From: Brachybacterium kimchii
GTDB taxonomy: Bacteria; Actinomycetota; Actinomycetes; Actinomycetales; Dermabacteraceae
Assembly: GCF_023373525.1 (NCBI RefSeq)
Contig: NZ_CP097218.1
Span: 2,976,001-3,040,000 of the forward strand
Reading direction: 5' to 3'
DNA: 64,000 bases
In this document: positions 16,741 to 26,155 of the stretch, one piece after another
Numbering within the stretch: position 1 is the first letter of the stretch
How the letters are laid out: each line of letters starts with the position of its first letter
Position numbers and translations under genes: made by a program
The notes under the pieces: generated by a model
Seen by the model: the letters and a program-made list of their open reading frames with translations, nothing else
Database searches by the model: none
Told to the model about the DNA's origin: nothing

Positions 16741-16801
16741 GGGCTCACCCTCGCGGCTGACACGGTGGCAGGGTCAAGGTGCACCTCTTCGGTTCCGGGT
16801 C

Positions 16802-17215
16802 TCACCCCACGAGCAGGCAGAACGGGTGCCCCTCGGGGTCGCCCATGACGTACAGCGGCTCGTCGGCATCGTCGGAGCGGTCCATGAGCAGCCGCGCGCC
16901 GAGGGACTCCGCGCGGGCGCGCTGGGTCTCGAGCTCGTCGGCGTCGCTCACGCGGAAGTCCATGTGCAGCTGCATGGGGATCTCCTCGCTGGGCCATGTC
17001 GAGGGCCGCAGGTCCGTCTTCTCCTGCACGGCGAGGACGCGACGGTCCTGGTCGTCCAGCAGGACGAGCCAGTCCGAGTCGTCGGGAGCCGCGCCGTCGG
17101 CCGGAGGGTCGTCGCCCTCGCGGTAGTGCAGGCCGAGCAGCTCGCGGTAGAACTCGGCGAGCGCGCGGCAGTCGCGCGCATCGAGGGCGGTGCAGCTGAG
17201 CACGGGATACGACAT
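16802..17215 (-). CDS. VOC (glyoxalase/bleomycin-resistance) family protein
   Basis: A 137-residue protein made of two beta-alpha-beta-beta-beta units typical of the vicinal oxygen chelate family: 'DCRALAEFYRELLGLHY' near the N-terminus and 'QLHMDFRVSDADELETQRAR' starting the second unit (about 80-99), ending 'VMGDPEGHPFCLLVG'. This looks like the group with H, D/E metal positions used by glyoxalases and drug-binding proteins, but the activity cannot be assigned. It lies upstream of and co-directional with the MerR regulator, consistent with a small drug or electrophile defence unit. It is divergent from larC (96-base gap). Confidence 0.83.
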   Translation of the reverse strand: MSYPVLSCTALDARDCRALAEFYRELLGLHYREGDDPPADGAAPDDSDWLVLLDDQDRRVLAVQEKTDLRPSTWPSEEIPMQLHMDFRVSDADELETQRARAESLGARLLMDRSDDADEPLYVMGDPEGHPFCLLVG

Positions 17216-17311
17216 CGGGGCCTCCTCGCTCCGGGCTCATCACCCTACGGCGAGGCGACCCGAGGAACCAGAGGGGGCTCTTCCCGGCCGTGCCCACTAG
17301 CATCGGTCGAT

Positions 17312-19093
<1,782 letters not shown>

Positions 19094-19097
19094 GCGC

Positions 19098-19517
19098 TCA
19101 AGACGTGGAGTCGGGCGAGGCAGGGCGCACACCGCCGTCGGCCTCCTCGGCGGCCTCCGGGGCGCCGCTGCCGCCCGCAGCGCTCTCAGCGGCCTGCTTC
19201 AGGAGCTCGAGCTGCGTGGTCCAGCGATCAGCGGCACGGGCGAGCATGCGCGACGCCTCGTCGACGGGGGCCGGGATCACGCGATAGCTCTCGCCCGTCG
19301 GCCCCGGCCGTGTCTCCACAAGGCCCGCCCGACGCAGCACTCCGAGGTGCTTGGCGGTGCCCTGGCGCGTGATCGGCAGAGTGCGCGCGAGATCGGTGAC
19401 GCCACGGGGATGTTCCGCGAGGCTGTCCATGATCTGCAGGCGCACGGGGTCGGCGAGCGCCTTGAGCACCTCCGCGGAGGCGGCGTGCGTCTCGTGCTGC
19501 TCTGTCCGCTCAGGCAC
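19098..19517 (-). CDS. ArsR-family transcriptional regulator
   Basis: A 139-residue regulator with an ArsR/SmtB winged helix at residues 10-90: 'EVLKALADPVRLQIMDSLAE', 'GVTDLARTLPITRQGTAKHL' (recognition helix) and 'LGVLRRAGLVETRPGPTGES'. No metal-binding ELCVCD motif is present, so it is not a classical arsenic sensor; it belongs to the group that accompanies SRPBCC proteins. I start it at the GTG at 19517, six bases after AGGAGG; a GTG at 19523 touches that ribosome site. It is the second gene of an operon behind the SRPBCC gene, overlapping it by 8 bases. The C-terminal 35 residues are Ala/Glu-rich and probably disordered. Likely operator: the palindrome at 20002-20017. Confidence 0.87.
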   Translation of the reverse strand: MPERTEQHETHAASAEVLKALADPVRLQIMDSLAEHPRGVTDLARTLPITRQGTAKHLGVLRRAGLVETRPGPTGESYRVIPAPVDEASRMLARAADRWTTQLELLKQAAESAAGGSGAPEAAEEADGGVRPASPDSTS

Positions 19518-20001
19518 CCGCACCCTCCTGCGGGCTCGGCCCCTCGTGCGAGCCCTGTGCCTCGAGCGCGTCGCGGGCGAGGGAGATCTCGAGCTCCCAG
19601 CCCGAGACGTTGTCCCCGTAGTTCCGCTCGTGCTGCTCCGTCGTCATCGCGGAGAACCCGGACTCGGTGACGGTGAGCGTGACGGTCCCGGGCTGCTCCT
19701 CAGCCAGGACGAACGCGATGCGCGTACTGGGCATCCCGGCATCGCGCTCGCCGTCGCCCCGCTCCCCGGCGAGCCAGGTGAACACGGCCCGGTGCGGAGG
19801 GTCGAGCACCTCGATCCCGACAGGGAAGGTGCCCAGGGTCGGGTCGTGGACCCGGCAGGTGGAGCCGTCGCGCTCGATGCGGTGCCCGCCGAGAGTTCCG
19901 TCGTTGATCCACCAGCCGGGCTCGGAGACCAGCGCCCAGACCGCCTCCAGGGGCGCGTCGATGTCGATGCTCCGGGTGATCTCGTCTCTCATCTGTGCCA
20001 T
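19510..20001 (-). CDS. SRPBCC (AHSA1-like) domain protein
   Basis: A 163-residue START/AHSA1-type protein: 'ITRSIDIDAPLEAVWALVSE' and 'PGWWINDGTLGGHRIERDG' open the fold, 'VEVLDPPHRAVFTWLAGE'-like strands follow, and a C-terminal helix with 'NYGDNVSGWELEISLARDAL' closes it. Paired ArsR-SRPBCC operons are widespread in actinobacteria; the SRPBCC member is thought to bind a ligand, role unknown. The ATG at 20001 abuts a 16-base perfect palindrome with no ribosome site between, so the transcript may be leaderless or start further in at the ATG at 19992. It overlaps the downstream ArsR gene. Confidence 0.85.
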   Translation of the reverse strand: MAQMRDEITRSIDIDAPLEAVWALVSEPGWWINDGTLGGHRIERDGSTCRVHDPTLGTFPVGIEVLDPPHRAVFTWLAGERGDGERDAGMPSTRIAFVLAEEQPGTVTLTVTESGFSAMTTEQHERNYGDNVSGWELEISLARDALEAQGSHEGPSPQEGAGA

Positions 20002-20017
20002 GCAACCATATGGTTGC
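20002..20017. promoter_or_regulatory. ArsR-type operator palindrome
   Basis: GCAACCATATGGTTGC is a perfect 16-base palindrome directly adjoining the SRPBCC start codon. Its position and symmetry suit binding of the ArsR dimer encoded next to it, blocking promoter or initiation. Confidence 0.7.
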
Positions 20018-20135
20018 CGCCGGGAGCGCTGACGTCAACCCCTCCTCCCGGCGCGGCGGTTCCTTCGTCGGGGCGCGCCGCTAGGCTGGCTCGCGTGACC
20101 GGCATCCTGCCGGCGCCGACGTCGAGGAGGACGCC

Positions 20136-20570
20136 ATGCCCGCAGCACTCCACCCCTACCTGAACTTCGCGGGGAACGCCCGTGAAGCCTTCGAGTTCTA
20201 CGGCGAGGCGCTCGGTGCGACCCCGCAGTTCGCGACCTTCGGCGAGTTCCACGCCGTGCCCGAGGGCGACCCGAACGCCGACAAGATCATGCACGGATCC
20301 CTCGAGGTCACCGAGCTGATCCGCCTCTACGTCTCGGACACGATCGAGGGCATGGGCCCTCCCTTCCAGCAGGGCACCAACGTGACCCTCTCGCTCATGG
20401 GCGACGACGAGCCGGTCCTGCGCAGCGCCTACGAGAAGCTCTCCGTGGGCGGAACGGTGACCATGCCCCTCGAGAAGCAGATGTGGGGCGACCTCTACGG
20501 CTCCTTCACCGATCGCTTCGGGATCGTGTGGCAGGTGAACATCAGCGCCCCGGAGGAGTCGCAGGGCTGA
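20136..20570 (+). CDS. PhnB-like VOC family protein
   Basis: A 144-residue VOC-fold protein of the PhnB / 3-demethylubiquinone-methyltransferase-like group. It opens 'LHPYLNFAGNAREAFEFYGE' (residues 5-24), contains 'IMHGSLEVTELIRLYVSD' as the central strands, and ends 'PLEKQMWGDLYGSFTDRFGI' followed by 'VWQVNIS', all characteristic of that group. The function of the group is not established. GAGGAC lies just ahead of the ATG at 20136. It is divergent from the SRPBCC/ArsR operon by about 120 bases and may share its regulation. Confidence 0.87.
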   Translation: MPAALHPYLNFAGNAREAFEFYGEALGATPQFATFGEFHAVPEGDPNADKIMHGSLEVTELIRLYVSDTIEGMGPPFQQGTNVTLSLMGDDEPVLRSAYEKLSVGGTVTMPLEKQMWGDLYGSFTDRFGIVWQVNISAPEESQG

Positions 20571-20634
20571 CCCTGCGGCGCCCGCCGTCGCAGGGCGCGA
20601 CTAGCATCGTGCGAGGACCGCAGCATCGGCCCCC

Positions 20635-22116
20635 GTGATCCCCGGATCGCGGGGGCTCTCGCATGCACCGCCCCGCCGCCTCCCGCCCATAGTTTCCCGC
20701 CCATCCGCTTCCGAAGGACCCGCCACGCCCACCGTCGACCCCCACGACCCGCCGGATCCGACCTCCAAGACGCCCGCGCTCGACCCGGCTCCCGACGCAC
20801 CCGCACCGGAGTCGGCCTCCTCGCCGACCGCTCCGCGCACTCTCCGCTCGCGCGCCCGCGGGCTCTTCGCCGACACCCGTCCCCTGCAGAACCTGCACTT
20901 CAAGCGGCTGTGGCAGGCGAACATCATCACCGTCATCGGCGCGCAGATCACGATCATCACCGTGCCCGCCCAGCTCTGGGCGCTCACCGGCAGCTCGCTG
21001 TACGTGGGGCTCACGGGCCTGTTCGGCCTGGTGCCGCTCGTGGTGCTCGGACTGTGGGGCGGGGCGATCGCCGACGCCTTCGACCGCCGCAAGATCCTGC
21101 TGGTCACCACTCTCGGCCTCATCCTCACCAGCGGGCTGTTCGCCGCGCAGGCGCTGCTGCAGGTCCGCAACGTGTGGGTGATCCTGGGGATCTTCGCCGC
21201 CCAGCAGGCGTTCTTCGCGGTCAACCAGCCAGCGCGCACCGCGCTCATCCCCTCGCTCGTGCCGCGCGAGCAGCTGCCCGCGGCGAACGCCCTGAACATG
21301 ACCGTCGGCCAGTTCGGTGCGATCGCAGGGCCTCTCGTCGGCGGAGCACTGCTGCCCTTCCTGGGCTTCTCGCTGCTCTACCTCATCGACACGGTCTGCC
21401 TGCTGGCGACGCTCTGGGCGGTGCTGCGACTGCCGGCGCCGAAGCCCGAGGGCGCCATCGCTCGGCCCGGACTGCGCAGCATCCTCGACGGCTTCGTCTA
21501 CACCTGGAAGCACAAGATCCTGCTGGTCAGCTTCGCGGTGGACCTCATCGCGATGGTCTTCGGCATGCCGCGCGCGCTCTACCCGCAGCTGGCCGACCAG
21601 AGCTTCGGCGGTCCCGCGCAGGGCGGCATGGAGTTCGCGGCGCTCTCGGTCGCGATGGCCCTCGGCGCGCTGCTGGGCGGGATCTTCTCCGGCTGGCTGG
21701 GCCGTGTGCATCGGGTGGGCCTCGCCGTGCTGATCGCCGTCGGCGTCTGGGGCCTGGTGGTGATGGGCTTCGGGGGCGCGACGTGGCTGGCCGGGGGCCG
21801 GGCGATGCCCTGGCTCGCCGCGGCCGTCGCCTTCATGGCCGCGGGCGGCATCGCCGACATGATCTCGATGGTCTTCCGCCAGACCATGCTGCAGGGAGCC
21901 GCCTCCGACGCGGTGCGAGGTCGCCTCCAGGGCGTGTTCCTGGTGGTCGTTGCGGGCGGCCCGCGCTTCGCCGACGTCGCCCACGGCGCGGCGGCCGACG
22001 TGCTCGGCGCGCCGCTGACCGTCGTCCTCGGCGGAGCGCTCGTGGTGCTCGGGGTGGCCGCCTGCGGCGTGCTCGTCCCGCAGTTCACGCGGTACCGGGT
22101 GGGACCGGGACACTGA
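20635..22116 (+). CDS. MFS transporter (EntS-like)
   Basis: A membrane transporter with about twelve helices, first at 'ANIITVIGAQITIITVPAQ' (about 101-119), in the MFS_3/EntS group that exports siderophores and drugs. The loop 'GGAIADAFDRRKILLVTTLG' between helices 2 and 3 is the MFS signature, and 'VNQPARTALIPSLVPREQLP' is typical of this subfamily. The start is uncertain. The only standard in-frame start I find is the GTG at 20635, which gives 493 residues with no good ribosome site. GAAGGA at 20713-20718 precedes an in-frame ACG at 20725, which would give 463 residues, so a rare ACG start or a sequence variant is possible. The first 75 residues are Pro/Asp-rich and cytoplasmic. Confidence 0.82.
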   Translation: MIPGSRGLSHAPPRRLPPIVSRPSASEGPATPTVDPHDPPDPTSKTPALDPAPDAPAPESASSPTAPRTLRSRARGLFADTRPLQNLHFKRLWQANIITVIGAQITIITVPAQLWALTGSSLYVGLTGLFGLVPLVVLGLWGGAIADAFDRRKILLVTTLGLILTSGLFAAQALLQVRNVWVILGIFAAQQAFFAVNQPARTALIPSLVPREQLPAANALNMTVGQFGAIAGPLVGGALLPFLGFSLLYLIDTVCLLATLWAVLRLPAPKPEGAIARPGLRSILDGFVYTWKHKILLVSFAVDLIAMVFGMPRALYPQLADQSFGGPAQGGMEFAALSVAMALGALLGGIFSGWLGRVHRVGLAVLIAVGVWGLVVMGFGGATWLAGGRAMPWLAAAVAFMAAGGIADMISMVFRQTMLQGAASDAVRGRLQGVFLVVVAGGPRFADVAHGAAADVLGAPLTVVLGGALVVLGVAACGVLVPQFTRYRVGPGH

Positions 22117-22159
22117 GGCGGCGGCGGGATCGCACTCCACCGGGCCTTCCCGAAGGGCT

Positions 22160-22199
22160 CTGACCGGACCGTCGACCGCCGCCGCTCGCGTCCGGTCAG
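22160..22199. terminator. Hairpin in a convergent gap
   Basis: CTGACCGGAC (22160-22169) and GTCCGGTCAG (22190-22199) are perfect 10-base arms around a 20-base loop between the convergent MFS and hypothetical genes. No clear T-run; bidirectional terminator is the likeliest role. Confidence 0.4.
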
Positions 22200-22232
22200 C
22201 TCGCTACCGACCCGACCGCTCGCCCCCGGGAT

Positions 22233-23024
22233 CTACTCCTGCGACGGGTGCTGCGAGGTACCGCTCGCCGCGTCCGCCGTGCCCTCCGCGGACTCGTGAC
22301 GGAGGAGGCGGAGCAGGATCCGCACCACGATCCCCAGGTACAGGCGGCCGCGGAACTTCGCGATCCTGCGCACGGTGGCCCGTGGCATGCCCCGCACGAC
22401 CGTGACGATGGTGCGGATCTCGGCTCGCGTGGGCGGCACCGCCTCGACCCCGAGCGCACTGTGCTCGTCGGTGAACCAGCGGAGGTATCCGTCGAGGGTC
22501 TCGCCGTTCGCCGTGCGCCACGAGCCCGACTCGTACAAGCTCTCGACGTCCTGCAGGGCGGCGCGCAGTGCGGGCGCGCTGCCGCCGGCGATCTCCGGGC
22601 GGATGCCGCGCTCGTCCAGACGGTCCATCGTCTGGCGGGCGACGGGAAGCACGATCGGCAGGATCTCGTCGATGAGAGCGTTCAGGCGCTGCCGCTGCTG
22701 GGGCGAGTACTCGTCGATCGAGGGCGTCTCGCCCTCGTTCCGTCCGTCCTCGGGCTCCGCATCGGATCCGGGCCGGCCGTGCTCGGCGTCGACCTCGCCC
22801 TGGAGCTCCTGGAGCTGCTCGATCGGGCCTTCGAGACCGGGCAACCGGTCCACCCACGAGCTGTCGACCCCGAGGGAGACCAGCAGTTCCTGACCGGCAC
22901 GGAGGAGGAACTCCTTGTCGTGCATCCACTCCGGCCCGTCGGCGATGGACGCCTTCGAGGTCTGGCTCCGGTCCTCCGTCGCCCCCTGCGTGGTCCCGCT
23001 CCCGGCGTCCTGCCGCTCCGTCAT
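22233..23024 (-). CDS. Conserved-looking protein of unknown function
   Basis: A 263-residue acidic protein that I do not recognise. The first 35 residues are Gln/Ser/Thr-rich. Then come amphipathic helical segments ('EWMHDKEFLLRAGQELLVSL', 'PGLEGPIEQLQELQGEVDAE', 'QQRQRLNALIDEILPIVLPV'), and a basic stretch near the C-terminus ('GMPRATVRRIAKFRGRLYLG', 'IVVRILLRLLRHE') that could be a membrane-associated amphipathic helix. There is no signal peptide and no catalytic motif. The ATG at 23024 is preceded by AGAGGGA. It is followed on the same strand, in the direction of transcription, by the convergent gap; upstream lies a small unknown gene 92 bases away. Confidence 0.6.
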   Translation of the reverse strand: MTERQDAGSGTTQGATEDRSQTSKASIADGPEWMHDKEFLLRAGQELLVSLGVDSSWVDRLPGLEGPIEQLQELQGEVDAEHGRPGSDAEPEDGRNEGETPSIDEYSPQQRQRLNALIDEILPIVLPVARQTMDRLDERGIRPEIAGGSAPALRAALQDVESLYESGSWRTANGETLDGYLRWFTDEHSALGVEAVPPTRAEIRTIVTVVRGMPRATVRRIAKFRGRLYLGIVVRILLRLLRHESAEGTADAASGTSQHPSQE

Positions 23025-23116
23025 GCGTCCCTCTTTCCTGCGGTGCCCACCGCACCTGCGGTCGTTCCTCCGAGCGAGCGTAGCGCCAGGATCCGAGGGT
23101 GCTGGGATGCCGACGC

Positions 23117-23344
23117 TCACTCGGCGGGCTGGACGACCTGCTCCCAGTGCTCGAGCAGGTGGGTGAGCGCCGCCCGCGCCGTGCCGAGCTCGTCGCTGCT
23201 CGCATCGGGAGCGGCGAGCACGTGCATGTCCTCGTCGCCGACGACGACCACGAAGGGGAACCGCTCGGGCGCCTCGTGCAGGGCCTCGTCGATCTTGTCG
23301 ATGACCTGCGGTCGCGTGTGGTCGTGGGCGGGGGTGTCGGTCAC
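23117..23344 (-). CDS. Small acidic protein of unknown function
   Basis: A 75-residue protein starting at a GTG (23344) with AGGAG 8 bases upstream. It reads as a short alpha-beta unit: helix 'PQVIDKIDEALHEAPERFP', strand 'FVVVVGDEDMHVLAAP', then helix 'ELGTARAALTHLLEHWEQVV'. This resembles half of a ligand-binding fold, but I cannot name a family. It lies between the HAD gene (124 bases upstream) and the 263-residue unknown (92 bases downstream), all on the minus strand. Confidence 0.6.
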   Translation of the reverse strand: MTDTPAHDHTRPQVIDKIDEALHEAPERFPFVVVVGDEDMHVLAAPDASSDELGTARAALTHLLEHWEQVVQPAE

Positions 23345-23468
23345 GGGTGCACTCCTGTCGTTCGTCGTCCGCCCGCGGGGCGATGGGGCGGATCGTCCGT
23401 CCCCGAGGATCCCACGGACCGGAGCGCGCGGTGCACCGGAGCCCCTGGGTTCACGCGTCAGGGTCGGA

Positions 23469-24221
23469 TCACAGGTGGTCGAGCAGCTGGCCCAGCACGC
23501 GGATCCGAGTCCCGCCGGCATCGGCCCCGCCGACGCCGGCTTCACCTCGGCGATCCAGGTGCAGCGCTCGCAGTCCCGCGTCCTGCGCGCCGCGGAGGTC
23601 GTGCTCCGGATTGTCGCCGACGTGGAGCACGTCGGTCGGCTCCAGATCGACCGCCGCGCAGACCGTGAGATAGCTGGCCGGATCGGGCTTCGCCGCCCCG
23701 ATCCCCTCGCTCGTCCAGACGCCCACGACGAGGTCCCGCAGCCCGAGAGCCCTCATCTTCTTCTGCTGTCGCAGCTCCGGCCCGTTGGTGAGCACGGCGA
23801 CCGGGAGCCGCAGGTCATCGAGTGCGCGAAGCGTCGGCAGGACGTCGTCGAACGCTCTCCACTCCTGCTCGTACAGGGTGAGGAAGCGGTCGTAGAACGC
23901 GTCGCACTCCGCATCGGCGAGCCGGTGCGGGTCGCCCGCGGGGCGAGGCCCGCCGGGTCGACGGGGATCGTCGAGCCGCAGATCGTCCACGAGGTGCCGG
24001 ACGCGCTCGCGTCGGTACTCCGCGCGGTCGATCTCCCCTGCCCGCCGTCGTGCCATGAGGTGGACGGCGGTGGCCTCCCAGGCGTCCGCGATCTCGTCGC
24101 TCGGGGTTTCGCCCAGTTCCTCGACCAGGTGCGCCAGGCCAGCCCGGGCCGAGGTCCGATGGTCGAACAGCGTGTCGTCGAGGTCGAGGATCACCGCTCG
24201 CGTCCGGATCCGGTCCACCAC
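23469..24221 (-). CDS. HAD-superfamily hydrolase
   Basis: A 250-residue cytoplasmic phosphatase or dehalogenase-like enzyme of HAD subfamily IA. All four motifs are present: 'VILDLDDTLFDH' (motif I, nucleophile aspartate near residue 12), 'PVAVLTNGPELRQQKKM' (motif II threonine, about 135-151), 'GIGAAKPDPASY' (motif III lysine) and 'VLHVGDNPEHDLRGAQDAGL' (motif IV). A helical cap lies at residues 20-115. The ATG-like start is absent; I take the GTG at 24221, 8 bases after GAGG, while GTGs at 24227 and 24218 are alternatives. Members dephosphorylate sugar phosphates or nucleotides; the substrate is unknown. It is divergent from the P-loop gene across 93 bases. Confidence 0.85.
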   Translation of the reverse strand: MVDRIRTRAVILDLDDTLFDHRTSARAGLAHLVEELGETPSDEIADAWEATAVHLMARRRAGEIDRAEYRRERVRHLVDDLRLDDPRRPGGPRPAGDPHRLADAECDAFYDRFLTLYEQEWRAFDDVLPTLRALDDLRLPVAVLTNGPELRQQKKMRALGLRDLVVGVWTSEGIGAAKPDPASYLTVCAAVDLEPTDVLHVGDNPEHDLRGAQDAGLRALHLDRRGEAGVGGADAGGTRIRVLGQLLDHL

Positions 24222-24314
24222 GGCCACCGCCTCATGTCGTCGTCCGACGATCCTCGCAGACGGCGACGTCGGAGTCTCGCAGACGGTGGCGCCGCGGTAC
24301 GGGAGACTGGCCCC

Positions 24315-24950
24315 ATGCATCGCTGCCGCCTCCACGTCCTCGGCGCGAGCGGCTCGGGGACCACGACACTGGGCCGCGCCGTGGCCGACTCCTGGTCCGT
24401 CCCCCACGCCGACGCCGACGACTACTTCTGGGTGCCCACCGACCCGCCGTTCACCACCAAGCGCACGCCGGCCGAGCGCCTGGCCCTCATGGACCAGATG
24501 TTCGCGCCCCGCGACGCCTGGGTGCTCTCCGGGGCGATGACCGGGTGGGGAGAGCAGATCGTGGAGACGTGCAGCGCGATCGTGTTCCTCACCCTCGACC
24601 CCGACGTGCGCATGTCGCGCCTGCGCGAGCGCGAGTCCCGGCGCCGCGAGGGCGGGGCGATGGACGACGACGCCTGGCGGGACTTCCGCGACTGGGCCCG
24701 CTCCTACGACGACCCGTCGTTCACGGGACGGAGCCGCCACCAGCACGAGGCCTGGCTCGCCGCCCGGAGCCAGCCGATCCTGCGCCTGGACGCCGCCCGC
24801 ACCGTGACGGAGCTGCGGGACGAGGTGCTGGCCTGGGAGCCAGCTGACCGCCGCACCCGGCCCAGCAGAGAACCGGCGCAGCCTCTCCCCCAGTCCCAGT
24901 CCCAGTCCCCGTCCCCGGGCCCGAGACCTGGAAACCCGGTGACCCGGTGA
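24315..24950 (+). CDS. Adenylate-kinase-like P-loop protein
   Basis: A 211-residue cytoplasmic NTP-binding protein. The Walker A loop is 'VLGASGSGTTTLGRAVAD' (about residues 8-25), with the GASGSGTTT form seen in small adenylate/shikimate-kinase-like proteins. 'ADADDYFWVPTDPPFTTKRT' (about 32-51) and the lid-like 'LRERESRRREGGAMDDDAW' follow, as in the AAA_18/AAA_33 kinase-like group. A phosphotransferase role is likely, substrate unknown. The last 30 residues are Pro/Ser/Gln-rich, encoded by CAGTCC repeats, and just past the stop a short GGTGACC repeat (24940-24970) continues. The ATG at 24315 is the natural start. Confidence 0.75.
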   Translation: MHRCRLHVLGASGSGTTTLGRAVADSWSVPHADADDYFWVPTDPPFTTKRTPAERLALMDQMFAPRDAWVLSGAMTGWGEQIVETCSAIVFLTLDPDVRMSRLRERESRRREGGAMDDDAWRDFRDWARSYDDPSFTGRSRHQHEAWLAARSQPILRLDAARTVTELRDEVLAWEPADRRTRPSREPAQPLPQSQSQSPSPGPRPGNPVTR

Positions 24951-25029
24951 CCTGGTGACCTGGTGACCCATCTGCCCTTGCCGCGGCCCCTCGCGCGTGC
25001 GACCGTGAGAACGGATCCGACGACAGGGT

Positions 25030-25073
25030 CCCCGGACGAGGGTGCCGTACCCGGACAGCGACAAGACGGCCGC
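25030..25073 (+). promoter_or_regulatory. Guanidine-III (ykkC-III) riboswitch
   Basis: The 5' leader of the exporter contains CCGGACGAGG (25032-25041), then TGCCGTACCCGG (25043-25054), then GACAAGACGGC (25060-25070). This is the order and wording I recall for the ykkC-III/guanidine-III consensus: CCGGACGAGG, CGCCGTACCCGG, GGACAAGACGGCG. CCGG pairs with CCGG (25032 and 25051), and GCCGT with ACGGC closes the pseudoknot. It ends one base before the ribosome site AGGAGG (25074-25079), so guanidinium binding should free translation of the downstream gene. Two positions differ from the remembered consensus. Confidence 0.9.
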
Positions 25074-25084
25074 AGGAGGCTGAC

Positions 25085-25399
25085 ATGTCCTGGATCGTTC
25101 TCGTGCTCTCGGGCCTGATGGAAGCCGTGTGGGCCACCGCCCTGGGCCGCTCGGAGGGCTTCAGCAGGCTCACCCCGTCCATCGTCTTCGCCGTGGGACT
25201 GGTGCTGAGCATGGCCGGCCTCGCCTTCGCGATGCGCGACCTGCCCACGGGCACCGCCTACGCGGTGTGGGTGGGGATCGGCGCGACCGTCACCGTCCTC
25301 TTCGCGATGGTCACGGGCGCCGAGGCGGTCTCGGTGATGAAGGTGCTGTTCCTGGCGATGATCATCGGCGGCGTGATCGGCCTGAAGATCAGCGGCTGA
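25085..25399 (+). CDS. gdx: Guanidinium exporter Gdx (SugE-type SMR protein)
   Basis: A 104-residue small multidrug resistance protein with four transmembrane helices (about 3-20, 30-48, 57-77, 84-102) that works as an antiparallel dimer and exports guanidinium in exchange for protons. The key glutamate is Glu13 in 'LSGLMEAVWATALGRSEGF', the pattern of the SugE/Gdx branch rather than EmrE. 'GTAYAVWVGIGATVTVLF' is the conserved helix-3 segment. The guanidine-III riboswitch directly upstream makes the guanidinium role much firmer than sequence alone. AGGAGG lies 5 bases before the ATG. No guanidine-degrading genes are visible near it. Confidence 0.92.
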   Translation: MSWIVLVLSGLMEAVWATALGRSEGFSRLTPSIVFAVGLVLSMAGLAFAMRDLPTGTAYAVWVGIGATVTVLFAMVTGAEAVSVMKVLFLAMIIGGVIGLKISG

Positions 25400-25420
25400 A
25401 GCCCTGCAGATCGTCGCCGC

Positions 25421-26113
25421 TCAGCTGCTCGTGCCCTCCGTGAGGCGGGCACGGACGAACGCCGCCACCGCGTCGAGGATCTGCTCGTCGATGCCGTGAC
25501 CGAGGCTCGGCGAGATTTCCTCGGTGAGCCGCGTACGACGGCTCAGCCAGTCCCTGACCTGTGCCTCCATCGTCGGGTCGAACAGCGGATCCTGTCCGCC
25601 GTGGCCCCAGAGCGCGGGCACGTCCCGATTGGCGAGCGCGGCGTCGCCCGGGAGGTCCGCTGGGAACGGTGCTCCCGAGAGCACGACCACCCAGTCGAGG
25701 GTCTCGGCATGGCGGCGCAGCAGCTGCAGGGACAGCCCGGCGCCCTGCGAGAAGCCGATCGCGCCGACGATCCGCCCGGGCACCGCGCGCGAGGCCCAGT
25801 CCTCGAGCGCCGCGGCGGACTCCTCGAGCAGGCCGAGGTCGTCCGCGCCGAGCGGCGGCGGCGCCAGCCAGCCGAAGCCGGGCCCGCAGGCGAGGACTCC
25901 CCGCAGCGACGCATAGACCACCCCGCCCGGCAGCATCGGCGCGAGGGACAGCAGATCCTGCTCGTTGCTGCCCAGCCCGTGCAGGAGCAGCACCACGCGG
26001 TCCTGCGGACCCGGCGCGTGCGGGAAGAAGCGCACCGCGCTCTCGTCGATCCGCGCGGGTCCCTCGCCGATGCGCTCGACGGGCGGGAAGCCGAAGGGGT
26101 TGGGCCTGCTCAT
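25421..26113 (-). CDS. Alpha/beta hydrolase (carboxylesterase/phospholipase type)
   Basis: A 230-residue cytosolic serine hydrolase of the YpfH/phospholipase-carboxylesterase group. It has the oxyanion loop 'VVLLLHGLGSNEQDLLSLAP' (about 40-59), nucleophile elbow 'IGAIGFSQGAGLSLQLL' (Ser near 118), acid 'LWGHGGQDPLFD' (Asp near 169) and final His in 'SPSLGHGIDEQIL' (about 207). Such enzymes split short-chain esters. I start it at the ATG at 26113, six bases after AGGAG; an ATG at 26131 would add six residues. It is convergent with gdx (21-base gap) and follows the TetR gene on the same strand. Confidence 0.87.
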   Translation of the reverse strand: MSRPNPFGFPPVERIGEGPARIDESAVRFFPHAPGPQDRVVLLLHGLGSNEQDLLSLAPMLPGGVVYASLRGVLACGPGFGWLAPPPLGADDLGLLEESAAALEDWASRAVPGRIVGAIGFSQGAGLSLQLLRRHAETLDWVVVLSGAPFPADLPGDAALANRDVPALWGHGGQDPLFDPTMEAQVRDWLSRRTRLTEEISPSLGHGIDEQILDAVAAFVRARLTEGTSS

Positions 26114-26155
26114 GGACTGCTCCTGATTCATCCGTTCCGGTTCAGCCGTGCCGAT

